Below the pieces are notes generated by a model. It had not been told where the DNA came from. It worked only from the letters and a program-made list of their open reading frames with translations, and did not search any database. This document shows, piece after piece, positions 34,001 to 44,200 of a DNA stretch of 64,000 nucleotides; position 1 is the stretch's first letter, and the number at the start of each line of letters is the position of its first letter. The position numbers were made by a program, and so were the translations under genes. The DNA is from Malachius bipustulatus (taxonomy: Eukaryota > Arthropoda > Insecta > Coleoptera > Melyridae): assembly GCA_910589415.1 (NCBI GenBank), contig OU342631.1, positions 2,108,001 to 2,172,000 on the forward strand, written 5' to 3'.

Positions 34001-35472
34001 CAAATCATAAGGCCCATTGTGATTTCTTTTGTCATATGGCTATAAAGCAAATACACTCAACTAATAATATAATACAGGACACTCTTGAATCAAGCGACAA
34101 GTCTTACAGCGCCCTCATGCAGCAAAGGGTGTCACTTGTTAATAAATTCTGTAAACTTTGGTATTTATTTTGTACTAATTCGTACCTAACACTAATGTCA
34201 CCTGTCAAATTGAGTTAGAGTTATTTTTTATTTTGTGTTAATATTTAAAACTCCAGCTGTTTCACCAAAATATACCTTTCAGTGTCACCCACATACACTT
34301 GGCTGCAGTTCTGTTATCCTAAATCAGTACAATGCATCATATTTAATAGCAAAAGTGTCCCATATTATTTGCTAAAAGTATTGAAGAAAATTTAAGAAAC
34401 TATCAAAATAAAAATTATTTACTTTATTTTTCATTTGAGCATGAGGAACTATGATGGGTGCTTCAAGTTGTTGGGCTAAAACATCACCTCTATTCCCTAT
34501 TGTGAATACAGTAGACTTCTGCTTCAAAGACCTATTCGAAAGACTCCTCGTTAACGTATCTTCAACCCCCATTAAATCATCTTTGGTTATACATTCTTCG
34601 TATCTTAATTTTGCGAGCCTGCCCGAATACGACTTGAAATAAGAGTAATAAATCTTACTCATGGTATCAATATATTCGTTACAAATTTCCTGTGCCACAT
34701 TACGTTCGTTTGACAACGTAAACTCATAAAAATATTTGTACTTGAGCATGTTATTCTGAGGTACTTGATAATTGGTCATCGGTTTACGAAACTTGAAGAT
34801 CTGCTCCAGTAAATATGCTCGAATTTTCGTCATAGCTTTGATTTTCAATTTATCAAGAACATCTTTGACATCATTGCAAGATTTGGAGTCGTTGAAACTC
34901 TGTTCCTTGACAAAACTTATCTTATGATTTAAAAGCTGTAGCTGGGTCATGAAATCCTTCTCAGTAACTGGTGAATCCATGACTCCTATTATCAGAGCTT
35001 CAGGTATCGCGATATCATCAATGAATTGGCTCAACTGGCCCCTGATCGCTTGTCGATTACTCAGTTCTTGGCTCATAGATATTGATTTCCTTTGTAAGGA
35101 GAGAATTTCGCTGCTAATATTGCTTAAATCTGATTCAAAATTCATCAGCATTGATTCCATTCGAGCCAATATCTGATCACAGGCTGTCACCTGTTTATGT
35201 AAACTCGAAATGCTTCGACCCTCCGTAATATAATCTTGCACCGAATTGTTTTCAGTTCTCTTAAGTTCACTCTCTATTTCTGTTGAATATTGTCTCAAGT
35301 CTTTAAAGGTATTCAGTATGTCCTGTATATCGTGGGTGTCAATTAAATGAATTCCCATTTGATTAGAAGCACCGGAATCGTCGACTTCTTTCGAATTTTC
35401 AGAAACACTTGAACTTGTATTTCCACCGGATGTTTCATACTGGAGATCGTTGCTGTTGCTAGCTTCCAACAT
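28092..35472 (-). CDS. VPS52: Vacuolar protein sorting-associated protein 52 (GARP/EARP complex subunit), complete, four exons
   Basis: This tethering subunit acts at the trans-Golgi (GARP, with VPS51/53/54) and on recycling endosomes (EARP), capturing endosome-derived vesicles. Exons in transcript order are 35472-34423, 32959-32804, 29022-28783 and 28721-28092. All junctions have GT-AG sites and phase 0, giving 691 aa, close to human VPS52 (about 720 aa). The N-terminal exon is an acidic/serine-rich leader, then the coiled-coil region (residues about 50-200). Conserved blocks are EAPIIVPHAQ (end of exon 1), LFRSEQYALVDNACREYLF (exon 2), VPALDDYWE (exon 3), and ITRRYAEFSGAV, LVFLINNYD-like FLINNYDMIL and ITNIHHIMVEMKK-like NIHHIMVEMKKYK (exon 4). 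The start MLEASN at 35472 was preferred to an upstream in-frame Met at 35634, whose extension is AT-rich and unlike the family. Divergent from DOLPP1. Confidence 0.95.
29023..29730. other. VPS52 intron, no recognised feature
   Basis: There is a GC-richer patch at 29280-29440 of unknown origin. The + strand ORF at 29353-29601 has no recognisable domain. Confidence 0.4.
29731..30737. mobile_element. Fold-back DNA element in VPS52 intron (about 1.0 kb)
   Basis: The left arm begins GAAACTGTCCGGAATTTATG and the right arm ends with the inverse CATAATTTCCGGAGACCCTG followed by TATA. The arms match for about 180 bp (CACAAATAAGAAAGTTATGA on the left faces the inverse near 30620-30640). Further inside, AAGGGCAGTTAAGGC faces GCCTTAACTGCCCTT. 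The left terminus has lost the CAGGGT form still seen on the right. No ORF. Confidence 0.8.
30751..31510. mobile_element. Fold-back element, right end lost
   Basis: It starts TA-CAGGGTGTTTGGTATAAG 13 bp after the previous element. Inner arms are inverted around about 31250: ATGTTGTTTTCAACAAAAAT (about 31110) faces ATTTTTGTTGAAAACAACAT (about 31362), and GAGAAATTTTTACTTTATTT (about 31063) faces AAATAAAGTAAAAATTTCTC-like sequence (about 31445). Homology ends near 31500 and no mirrored CACCCTG end is found, so the right third is deleted or replaced. Confidence 0.65.
31750..32182 (+). pseudogene. C-terminal remnant of an IS630/Tc1-like DDE transposase
   Basis: The frame at 31833-32182 reads GHTVLRLPPYHCIFNPIEQV, W, HQIKTGF, then a helical region and an acidic serine tail (DADSSDSDSDSNTE) before the stop. 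LRLPPYHCxxNPIExxW is the hallmark around the last catalytic acidic residue (E of NPIE) of DDE_3/IS630-Tc1-type transposases. The sequence just upstream (31750-31830) is the same protein in broken frames. The N-terminus and the other catalytic residues are absent. It may be the autonomous source type for the fold-back elements nearby. Confidence 0.75.
32183..32803. other. VPS52 intron, unidentified sequence
   Basis: A moderately GC-rich stretch (32270-32640) contains a + strand frame ending PTAVREHHSSQRLLNVVKEL, which looks protein-like but is not recognised. It may be the tail of a TE. The remainder is AT-rich. Confidence 0.3.
33208..33893. repeat. Possible older element split by the family A MITE
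   Basis: GCCTGTATTCATCAA at 33208-33222 and TTTGATGAATACGGAC at 33876-33891 are inverted matches lying outside the MITE at 33229-33745. The right part (33750-33890) contains two AACCCCCGGGGTTATATTTT / ACCCCCAGTTATATTTT strings. This suggests a short terminal-inverted-repeat element of about 170 bp into which the MITE inserted. Confidence 0.35.
33229..33745. mobile_element. Fold-back MITE family A, copy 2 (517 bp)
   Basis: It has the same terminal arms as 19552-20074 (CAGGGTGTTAAGAAAATGAC...) but the interior is in opposite orientation. The right end reads CACCCTA rather than CACCCTG. It lies in the first intron of VPS52. No ORF. Confidence 0.85.
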
Positions 35473-36235
35473 TTTTATTCGATTAATTTGAATTATTTTG
35501 GTTTCACTGTAAATTTTAATAAGTTTTCGAAATTGAAATGCAAAGAGTTTAATTTGAAATATGAGAGTGACAGTGACAGTAATTTTATTTGCATAAAGAT
35601 CACTTTCTTGACACTTTCCTTGCCAAGTCCTCAAAAACAGCAGAGCTCACAGTCTCATTCTCATTATAAATAAATAACAAGAAATTCAGGAACTTTCATA
35701 AGTAGGAGTGGCCGCCTGGCGGGGCAGCTGGAGTGGTGATAGGGTAATATAAATCTTTAGATTTAAATTACAAACTCCCCAGTCCCCAGGATGAAGCGAC
35801 CATCAGTGCATGATGAGCCTGTCGTGTTCCAGAAACAAGATTTAATAATTATTATAAATTATTATTCAAATTATGTTAATACACAGGTCTCACATGTGCT
35901 ACCTCGATATGGACAATTTCAATTTTATCACAACAATTACATTTTTTTTCTATGAACGTCCTTTGCAAATGTTTTGAGTGCAATAAACAATGAAAATGAA
36001 TGAAAAATGAAATCACTGAAATCTATTTCTTTTTTTTTGCATTTTTTTAGGTTAAGGTTGCTAAAAAAATCAAATGTCCACTATCAACAGGACAATGTCA
36101 GTATGTCAGTTGCTTTAACTAATTTGGTCACTACTGCGCAATGACGTCATGCGGCTGGATTTTGACTCAAAGCATTAATCGCGACGAGGTTTTTATAAAA
36201 TAAAATATATCAAATTTGATTGCTTTTTTCCTTCT

Positions 36236-36340
36236 TGCTTGTGTTTTTCTTTGTGTTAGATCTATATATTATGTTATGTGGTAGATTGTTATAAATATAA
36301 CGGTTTTATTATTGTGTTTAATGTGTTATTACAGGGGTAG
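36236..36340 (+). repeat. Direct repeat, uninterrupted copy
   Basis: It runs from GCTTGTGTTTTTCTTTGTG through AGATCTATATATTATG and GTGGTAGATTGTTATAAATA to GTGTTATTACA. The same sequence recurs at 36536-36584 plus 37109-37176, interrupted there by a fold-back element, so this copy preserves the empty site. Confidence 0.75.
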
Positions 36341-36348
36341 TCTCCCAG

Positions 36349-36391
36349 CCGCGTGACGTCAGAAGACCGGAACGCAGCCTGCGCAGTCACA
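36349..36391 (+). repeat. 43-bp repeat with TGACGTCA, copy 1
   Basis: The copy begins CCGCGTGACGTCAGAAG and ends GCCTGCGCAGTCACA. It is identical by eye over all 43 bases to 38007-38049. It includes a palindromic TGACGTCA and a TGCGCAG half of the NRF-1-like type. Confidence 0.8.
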
Positions 36392-36584
36392 ATATATAGA
36401 CTTCCCGTGTATACGTATATCGTGTAACACAGGCCACGAATGCCACGAGACACATAGATACGGTATATCAGGCTAAGTCAGGTCAGGTCAGTAACTTTTA
36501 CTATTTTGGTCACTATTTGCACTATTCATTCCTTCGTGGCTTGTGTTTTTCTTTGTGCCAGAACTTCCAGATCTATATAATATA

Positions 36585-37108
36585 CAGGTGTCTCAGGATG
36601 AGCGTGCGTTAGTCGTATATGAGAAACTGGGCATGACAGAAATTTGAAAATTTGTATAGCAGGGGTTTTACAAAAAAAATGAATCGATGGAAAATATTTT
36701 CAAAATGGCAGCACTTCCGGTTATACCGGAAATTGACTTGACGTGTCTTATTTTAAATGGGACACCAGTATATTATTGCATTTTCGAATTGCCTGAAAAA
36801 AATCAATAAAAATGGCGTTTATACAGTTCAAAATTGTACCGAGTGGTTTATAAGTTTTGTACAATTTTGAACTGTAAACGCCATTTTTATTGCATTTTTT
36901 CAGGCAATTCGAAAATGCAATAATATACAGTGTGTCCCATTTAAAATAAGACACGTCAAGTAAACTTCCGGTATAACCGGAAGTGCCGCCATTTTGAAAA
37001 TATTTCCATCGATTCATTTTTTTGTAAAACCCCTACAAATTTTCAAATTTCTGTCATGCCCAGTTTCCCATATACGGCTAACGCACGCTCATCGTGAGAC
37101 ACCCCCTG
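36585..37108. mobile_element. Fold-back MITE (524 bp) in the divergent intergenic region
   Basis: Ends are CAGGTGTCTCAGGATGAGCG on the left and the inverse CGCTCATCGTGAGACACC...CTG on the right. The arms continue almost to the centre (about 235 bp each), including AAAATGGCAGCACTTCCGG facing CCGGAAGTGCCGCCATTTT and GGCGTTTATACAGTTCAAAA facing TTTTGAACTGTAAACGCC. Each arm carries the ACTTCCGG/CCGGAA palindrome (36713-36733, 36963-36984). The ORFs here are by-products of the arms. Confidence 0.9.
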
Positions 37109-38006
37109 TTATTATGTGGTGGATTGTTGTAAATATTACGGTTTTATTACTGTGTTTAAGTGTTATTACATGGATGTCCCATTTAAAAAGAAATGAGATC
37201 ACGGAAACGATAAGAGATACATAATCAGATAAATTAGAGAAATGTTGCACAATTTCATGCAAAATGCTTATTAAGAATCTGAAACAATAACATTTTGAAA
37301 TATCCTGAAAAAATTAAAAACCAAGATTTTTTTATTTTATGAAAAAAATTACATTGTTTTTTATGTCATTTGGTATTAAAGAATCAAGAAAACCAAAAAT
37401 ATATATATAAAAAATAAAAAAAAAATAAAAATTGTATTCTTTTATGAAAAAAAACCTTTCTTTAACCGAAAGTGTCATCATAATCATAAATAATCATAAG
37501 GAAAGCAATGTGACTTCATATATTTCGCCATCATACGATGTCATTCGATGGAAAAACTTTAATTTCTTTCGAAAAAAAAGAAGAAAATTTTAAAGAAATG
37601 TTTTTCGTTAATATGATAACCTTTTGGTTTTCGTTATTTTTTTAATACCGAATGACATCAAAAAGCAAATGTGGCGGCCATAAGAAAAACAAAAGTCTAT
37701 TATGAAAACTCTGAGATTTAGTGGTCTGTGAAAATTTTTGAAACGTCAAATTAATAGCTGCTGACGACTTATGCAAGCCTACAAAAATTGTGTATTTATT
37801 TGTTTTTTATAATAAATCTTATAAATCTTATTACAATTATAATTCTTATAAAATAAAAATCTTATTAAATCTTATAATAAATCATCTCATTTGTAGTCTT
37901 CCAATCTTTTTGTTTATAATGGTGAGTTTATTTTATTTTATCCTGTAAGTGGTATTTACTATTTTTCTGTTGGGTAAATAAATGAATAATAAATACATAA
38001 TAATAA

Positions 38007-38049
38007 CCGCGTGACGTCAGAAGACCGGAACGCAGCCTGCGCAGTCACA
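38007..38049 (+). repeat. 43-bp repeat with TGACGTCA, copy 2
   Basis: Identical to 36349-36391 and lying 157 bp upstream of the DOLPP1 start codon, it could act in that gene's promoter. The flanks differ from those of copy 1, so the repeat unit is short. Confidence 0.8.
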
Positions 38050-38205
38050 GTCTACGTATGACAAGATAACAGTCAAAGTTCAAAGTCAATATAAAATCAA
38101 AAAAGATAAAAAGAACCTAAAGTCATCATTATTTTATTACAGAGATAGGAAAGAAACAAGTAACTGTTTACTGTTTATTATTTTTTGATTAAAATAAGAT
38201 GCGAA

Positions 38206-41200
38206 ATGGCCATGTCTGGTGGTGTTAAAAATTATGTTCCTGATACATTTGAGGCTGCAGACAAAACAGAATGGGTACCACTTACCCTAACATTAGTAGA
38301 ATATCCCAAAGGTAAAATCTTACTGTGCCCTTATTTCAATGTTCCAGGGATGCCTGCATGGATTATTGACCTTTTCTGATTATTCTCAATACCTAAATTG
38401 AAATTTAATTTATTGCATAATATAAACCTATAGGTACAATAAGTAGGTGGTAATCTATGTTGGTAATTCTGTTGAAGTTGTTCCTATAATAAAATAACAG
38501 CTCTTGGTACTCTTTTCCAGGTGATTTTATAGGAAAGTTTCTTGCTTTGATAAGTCTGGCACCATTTGGAATAGGAGCAGGTTTTTTAGCATTAATCCTC
38601 TTCAGAAGGGATCTTCATACGGTTAGAGATTTTATCGAATAACATATTCCCTTTCACACAATCTTCTTTGCAGATAACATTCTTTCTGGGAACATTGTGT
38701 TCTGAAATGCTGAACTACATATTGAAACATACATTTTGCGAAGAACGGCCCCTGAAAAGAACTGAAGTATATAACGAATATGGTATGCCATCCTCACATG
38801 CTCAATTCGTTTGGTTTTTTGCCACATATGTAATATATTTCGTTTTTATAAGGTAAGTCTTGAAATTTGTTGCTGTCAATCCGAGAAGGTTGTATGGTTA
38901 AATTTTTTGTAAGACTGCTGTTTAGCTGTATGAAACGCCCCTCACATGCCCATTCCACTTTTTCCACTCGCGTCGCTCACAGCAGTCACAGTGTTGCTGC
39001 ATTTTAATCAGGTCTTTGGTCAGGGTAGGTTTTTTTTTATTTTAGGGACATTTAAAGGGAAAAAAACCTACCCTGACCAAAGACCTGATTTAATGCAGCA
39101 ACCCTGTGAGCGACGCTAGTGGAAAAAGTGGAATGGGCATGTGAGGGGTGTTTCATACAGCTAAACAGCAGTCTTACCAAATTTTTTTCCGGTGAATATA
39201 TACATCCGCGTCTCCTAAGTTCCATCAATTTTTTCGGGACCGAGGAGCGAAATAGGGGTGCTGGGTGGGTAAGAAGCTAATTCAAAATAGACTAAAAAAT
39301 AATGAGCACCTATTTGTAAAGAACATTTTTTTATTGGATACAAATTACAAATTTAATTAATGAAACACTTGACAGTTTATAATTTATTCAGAATCATAAA
39401 TAATCAATTCCATAAATTAATATTTATACACAGTTTGTATGCGCAGTCCAGAGTCCTAAACCTTTTTTTTTTAAGTAGGTAGATATTATTATTGTAATAG
39501 TCCCAATATGTAAATTAAATGATAATAATAATTAATAATAATTTATAAAATGTCGAATATCTGATTTTGAAAATTAGAATAGGTCTCCAATCTCCATACA
39601 TCAGCATCATTGTTAGATAAAAGGATGAGTTCAGTCTTCACCTTCAGATATAAGTACAACTTCTGAATGTTGAGGTAAATTTTGTTCTTCCACTTGTCAT
39701 TCCTCTTCTTCTTGGAAAGAGTAAATTATATGTAAAGGAACTACAACTGCAGAAGGAAGAAGACTGACAATCGGGAATAAAATCATCTCGTAAACTTCGT
39801 AACGTTTGATGTCGACCAAAGTAAAATGATTTCTACTTAGCTCACTGATTCATAGATCCATGTTCAAAATATTGAATGATATCTGCCACCATCTGTTTGG
39901 CTTCTTTACTTTAATACTTTGGGATTTTGCTTACTTTTACAGAATAAAAAATCTATTACTTTTGTTATTTTTAATTAATTTTATAAAATTACAAATCAAA
40001 TTTATTAAATCTCAAAACTGACAGATGTAAAAAGAAAAAAAATCAGTTTGTTATTTTGGATAAAAAAGTTGACGACAGACAAGTTGATGTTGTAATCATA
40101 GTTATTTATTATACAAGAGAAAAAAGTGATAGATTTTAGCTCGAGATGTGATTTCGTAGCGGAGGGGACAAACACATCGAGAGCTAACATCGCACTTTTT
40201 TCTTGTGTGTAATATACAATTTTTTTCTGCGAGAAGAAATATCAGTGTTAGAATGTCGAAAAACGTACTTAGATAACTGAAAATTATGTTGGAAAAATGA
40301 TTTATGTTAAACTTGGATTTTCAAACTGTCTTTTATCGTAATTGACGTTGCCTGGGTAACGAAACGATTTAATTACATAAACGTCATATTAATGTAATTA
40401 AAATTGAAGACAGTTTTGCAAATATTTTGTTAGTTTTCGATGAGTGAATTTATAATAATATGGATAATGATTATTATGAAAATTCCCTTAATAATTGCCA
40501 TTTGGATAATAAGGTAACTTTCCTTTACGTATATTTGATATAAATTTAATGATATCTGAGTGTTAATAATAGTAGCTATACCTAAGCCGCCATTTCAGGG
40601 AAAAAAGTACTCATTTTTTTCCCTGCTAATTCATTTTTTTTCCCCCGATAAGATGCAGCTCATATAATGAGGCATTTTTCTACCTGTCAACGGGGAAAAA
40701 GGTCAAACTTTTAGCCCGTCGCAAAAAAAAAATTAATTTATTGTTTCTGAATCCTGTCAAAAATGTTCCATTGGTCTCTTTAATAACCTTCAAATTCTAC
40801 TTGTCATTTTTATGTTTGTCATAATGTTCGATGTTACAACGCAGCATAAAGCTAATGTGACCTTGGCAGACTATCAAGAAAAAAATCTAAATGTAGGTAG
40901 CAATTTAATTTAGTTCACTTGACAACAATGAATGATTTATATCCAATAATCATAGATCCCAGATTACAGTCGTTTTCTCTTGTTTTTCTTCTTTTATCAA
41001 TTTCTTGTATTTCCAAGTGACCTGCTACACTGGACTGAGCTAGCCGCTATTCACATTAGTGGCAAAAAGCAAGTACATACATATAACTTCCATTGAAAAG
41101 CATGCATTTCTGTCATTTTTTTTACCTAAAATTACATTCTTCTAAAATCTTCATTCTTTCCTAAAATCTTTAACTAGAAAGCATTCTTGCTGAATCTAAT

Positions 41201-44200
41201 AAGCTTTTCATAATAGTTAGCTTTTCAGAATGACTTAATATGTTTGCTGAAGTTTGGATTTTTTGGATCTTATTCATTGAAATGCTTTCTTAATGAGGAT
41301 TTCTTCATTTAACGATATTATTTTCGTTATCTTGCTCTTTTGAAATTTATAATGTCAAAAAGATTAATATTTATTTTTCACCTTGAGAAAAATTGATCAA
41401 AGTAAAACATGATCCTTGATCTCCTACTAAAACTGCAATTAGACAACAAGGCTGTTAAGTCAGCTGAGACAGTTTGAGAGATTTGACAAATGTCAGTGTT
41501 TACTTAACCTTTAATACTTCAATCAGCTGATATTGTCAATAAAGATCTAAGGAGTTTCCATTTTTGTAAACCTAAAAACAAAATGTCATGGCCTACTAGT
41601 GCATAAATAATATGTGAACGGTGTATATGATATTTTAGTTGAACTGCCACATTTATTACTTATCTAAAAAAAAGTCCATTCAGGAAAATTCTTTTAGAAA
41701 AGTGATGTGATGAAAATTCAGGCATACAGGGTGTCCCAGCTCATTCGAACCGGTCTCTGAGGGCCAAACTTGGATAAAAAAAAAATTTGCAAATTCAAGT
41801 ACATGATCACAATGGCCACTATTTAAAATTATTTTGGACTACACAGAGTTTTGGAAAATCGCGATTTTGGAAGTTCAAAGCCCTGTACAACGAAAACGGC
41901 TCAAGATAGAGAAAAACGGCTTACATGTCCCTATTTTAACATTTCATGTACTATCCTATGATGTATAAGAAATGTTTAAACAGGATGATAAAATATCTGA
42001 GAAAATCTGAGATTTCTCAACGTTGCGCCAAATAAAAAAAATAAAAAAAAGTACAAATATTTATGTACCATAGGATAGTACATAAAAAGCTAAAATAGGG
42101 ACATGTAAGCCGTTTTTCTCAATCTTGAGCTTCACTTGTTTATAACTCACAAACTTCTCAATTTAAACACCAACTGTAAAAGCCAATCTTATTTTTTCTT
42201 CTCAGACAATCTAAAAATGCAATAACATAGGAGCATTCCATTTAAAAAAACATAACTTTGATATGCCTTTCTTATATGGGACACTGTATAGTCCAAAATA
42301 ATTTTAAATTATGCCCATTGGAATCCTGTATTGAAAAATTTCACAAATAGTCTGAAATAGGGTGGTACGAGGTATATAGAGCTGAACCTGATACGGATGA
42401 GCGTCTGCGGCTCGACGTATATTTCTGCCCGGTCTTGTTCTAGGTGGGATTAAGCGGGCCACGTCTTTTGAACACTTTCCTTTCATGTAATAATGTGAAT
42501 TGATTCAGGTAATCATGTGAATCCTGCACCGGAGTCGATTTTAAATTTTTGCTGTCTTCCTTCTATGAAGACTAGTGTAATATTTCTTGGCATCAGGATT
42601 ATTATATACACCGTGTTTTATATTAAGTCGGCACTATTGCTAACTTCGTTATTATTTAACCTAGAAAGTCGGTTAAATTAGCAAACTAGTAGTATTTTTT
42701 CTCCTGAATAAAATGGCGAAAACAAAAAAACAATTGAACATCGCGATTTCGAGATATTTAAAAAAATGTAACTTTTTTAATGGAACACCCTATATATTTT
42801 TGGATGGATCGGTTGCAAATTTTTTTTAAAGGAAAAAGTCTTTATGCACTATGATCCTAAAATAATAAATTCATTAATTATTCATTATTTTATTACTCCC
42901 AAAGTAGGCTGCGACAATTAATGTAATTTATTAGTGTACCTACCTACGTAATGTTAGGTAAAAAAATATATCGTCCTCAATAGTGTATTTTTCAATAAAA
43001 AAATACACAAAAAAAGGAGTTGTTATATTGAAAAGGATTTAATTTTAAATAAACAAATAACAGAACTTGTCTGTGTTTTAAATTAAGTCGGCACTATTGC
43101 TAACTTCGTTATTATTTGAGCTAGAAAGTCGGTTAAATTAGCAAACTAGTAGTCTTTTTTCTCCTGAATAGAACGATGAAAACAGGAAAATAATTGAACA
43201 TCGCGTTTTCGATATATTTAAAAAAATGGATATTTTTTATGGAACACCCTGTATATTTTTAGATGGATCGGTTGCAAAATTTTTTTTAAAGGAAAAAGTC
43301 TATGCACTATGATCCTAAAATAATAAAAATTGTACACACAAACAAGTTCTGTTATTTGTTTATGTAAAATTAAATCCTTTTCAAGGTAACAACTCTTATT
43401 TTTAGTGTATTTTTTTATTGAAAAATACACTATTGAGGACGACATAATTTTTTTACCTTACATTACGTAGGTACACTAAATTACAATAATTGTCGCAGCC
43501 TACTTTGGGAGTAATAAAATAATGAATAATTAATGAATTCATTATTTTAGGATCATAGTGTATAAAGACTTTTCCCTTTAAAAAAAATTTGCAATCGATC
43601 CATCTAAAAATATACAGGGTGTTCCATTAAACAAATTACATTTTTTGAAATATCTCGAAAACGCGATGTTCAATTGTTTTTCTGCTTTCACTATTTTATT
43701 CAGCGGCAAAAATACTACTAGTTTGCTGATTTAATCGACTTTCTAGGTTAAATAATAACGAAGTTAGCAATAGTGCCGACTTAATATAAAACACGGTGTA
43801 TAATCGTATTTATTCCAATTATTGCTTCATGACTGTAAATGTCTTCTTGAACTTGATGAGTATCTGACCTCGATTTTATCTTTCTGGCTAATAATGAACG
43901 AATGCAGACGTTTCTGACGTGAACTATCTAACCGCAGTCTGTACATTTCAGTGTCTTGGGATTGGTTCTACAACTTTTTACCAAGTGGTTGTCTTTTCCG
44001 CATCGTATGCATGCATTATCAATACCCAACTCTTTATAGTTAATTCTTGATTTAGATTTGTTTCTGGAATGTGACTTCTCTCGATAATAATCTCTGGACT
44101 TCGGATGGACTTCGATCATGATGACTGTCTTGCCTTGAACTATGTTTGATTTTATTGACAGGACAGGATTATAAATTGTGGCTTTATTGATAATTGGTGT

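Larger units (their letters stand above)
35473..38205. promoter_or_regulatory. Divergent intergenic region between VPS52 and DOLPP1
   Basis: The 2.7 kb between the two start codons must hold both promoters. No TATA box can be assigned with confidence. It contains two identical 43-bp copies with TGACGTCA (CREB/ATF-type site), a third related inverted piece at about 36128-36156, a partly duplicated segment (36236-36340 against 36536-37176) and a fold-back MITE inserted into one duplicate. The two genes may have been closer before these insertions. Confidence 0.45.

Noticed and set aside
34451..35673. Several + strand ORFs of 60-75 codons
   Set aside because: Shadows of VPS52 exon 1 on the other strand.
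36748..37017. 89-codon minus-strand ORF
   Set aside because: It lies entirely in the palindromic arms of a fold-back element.
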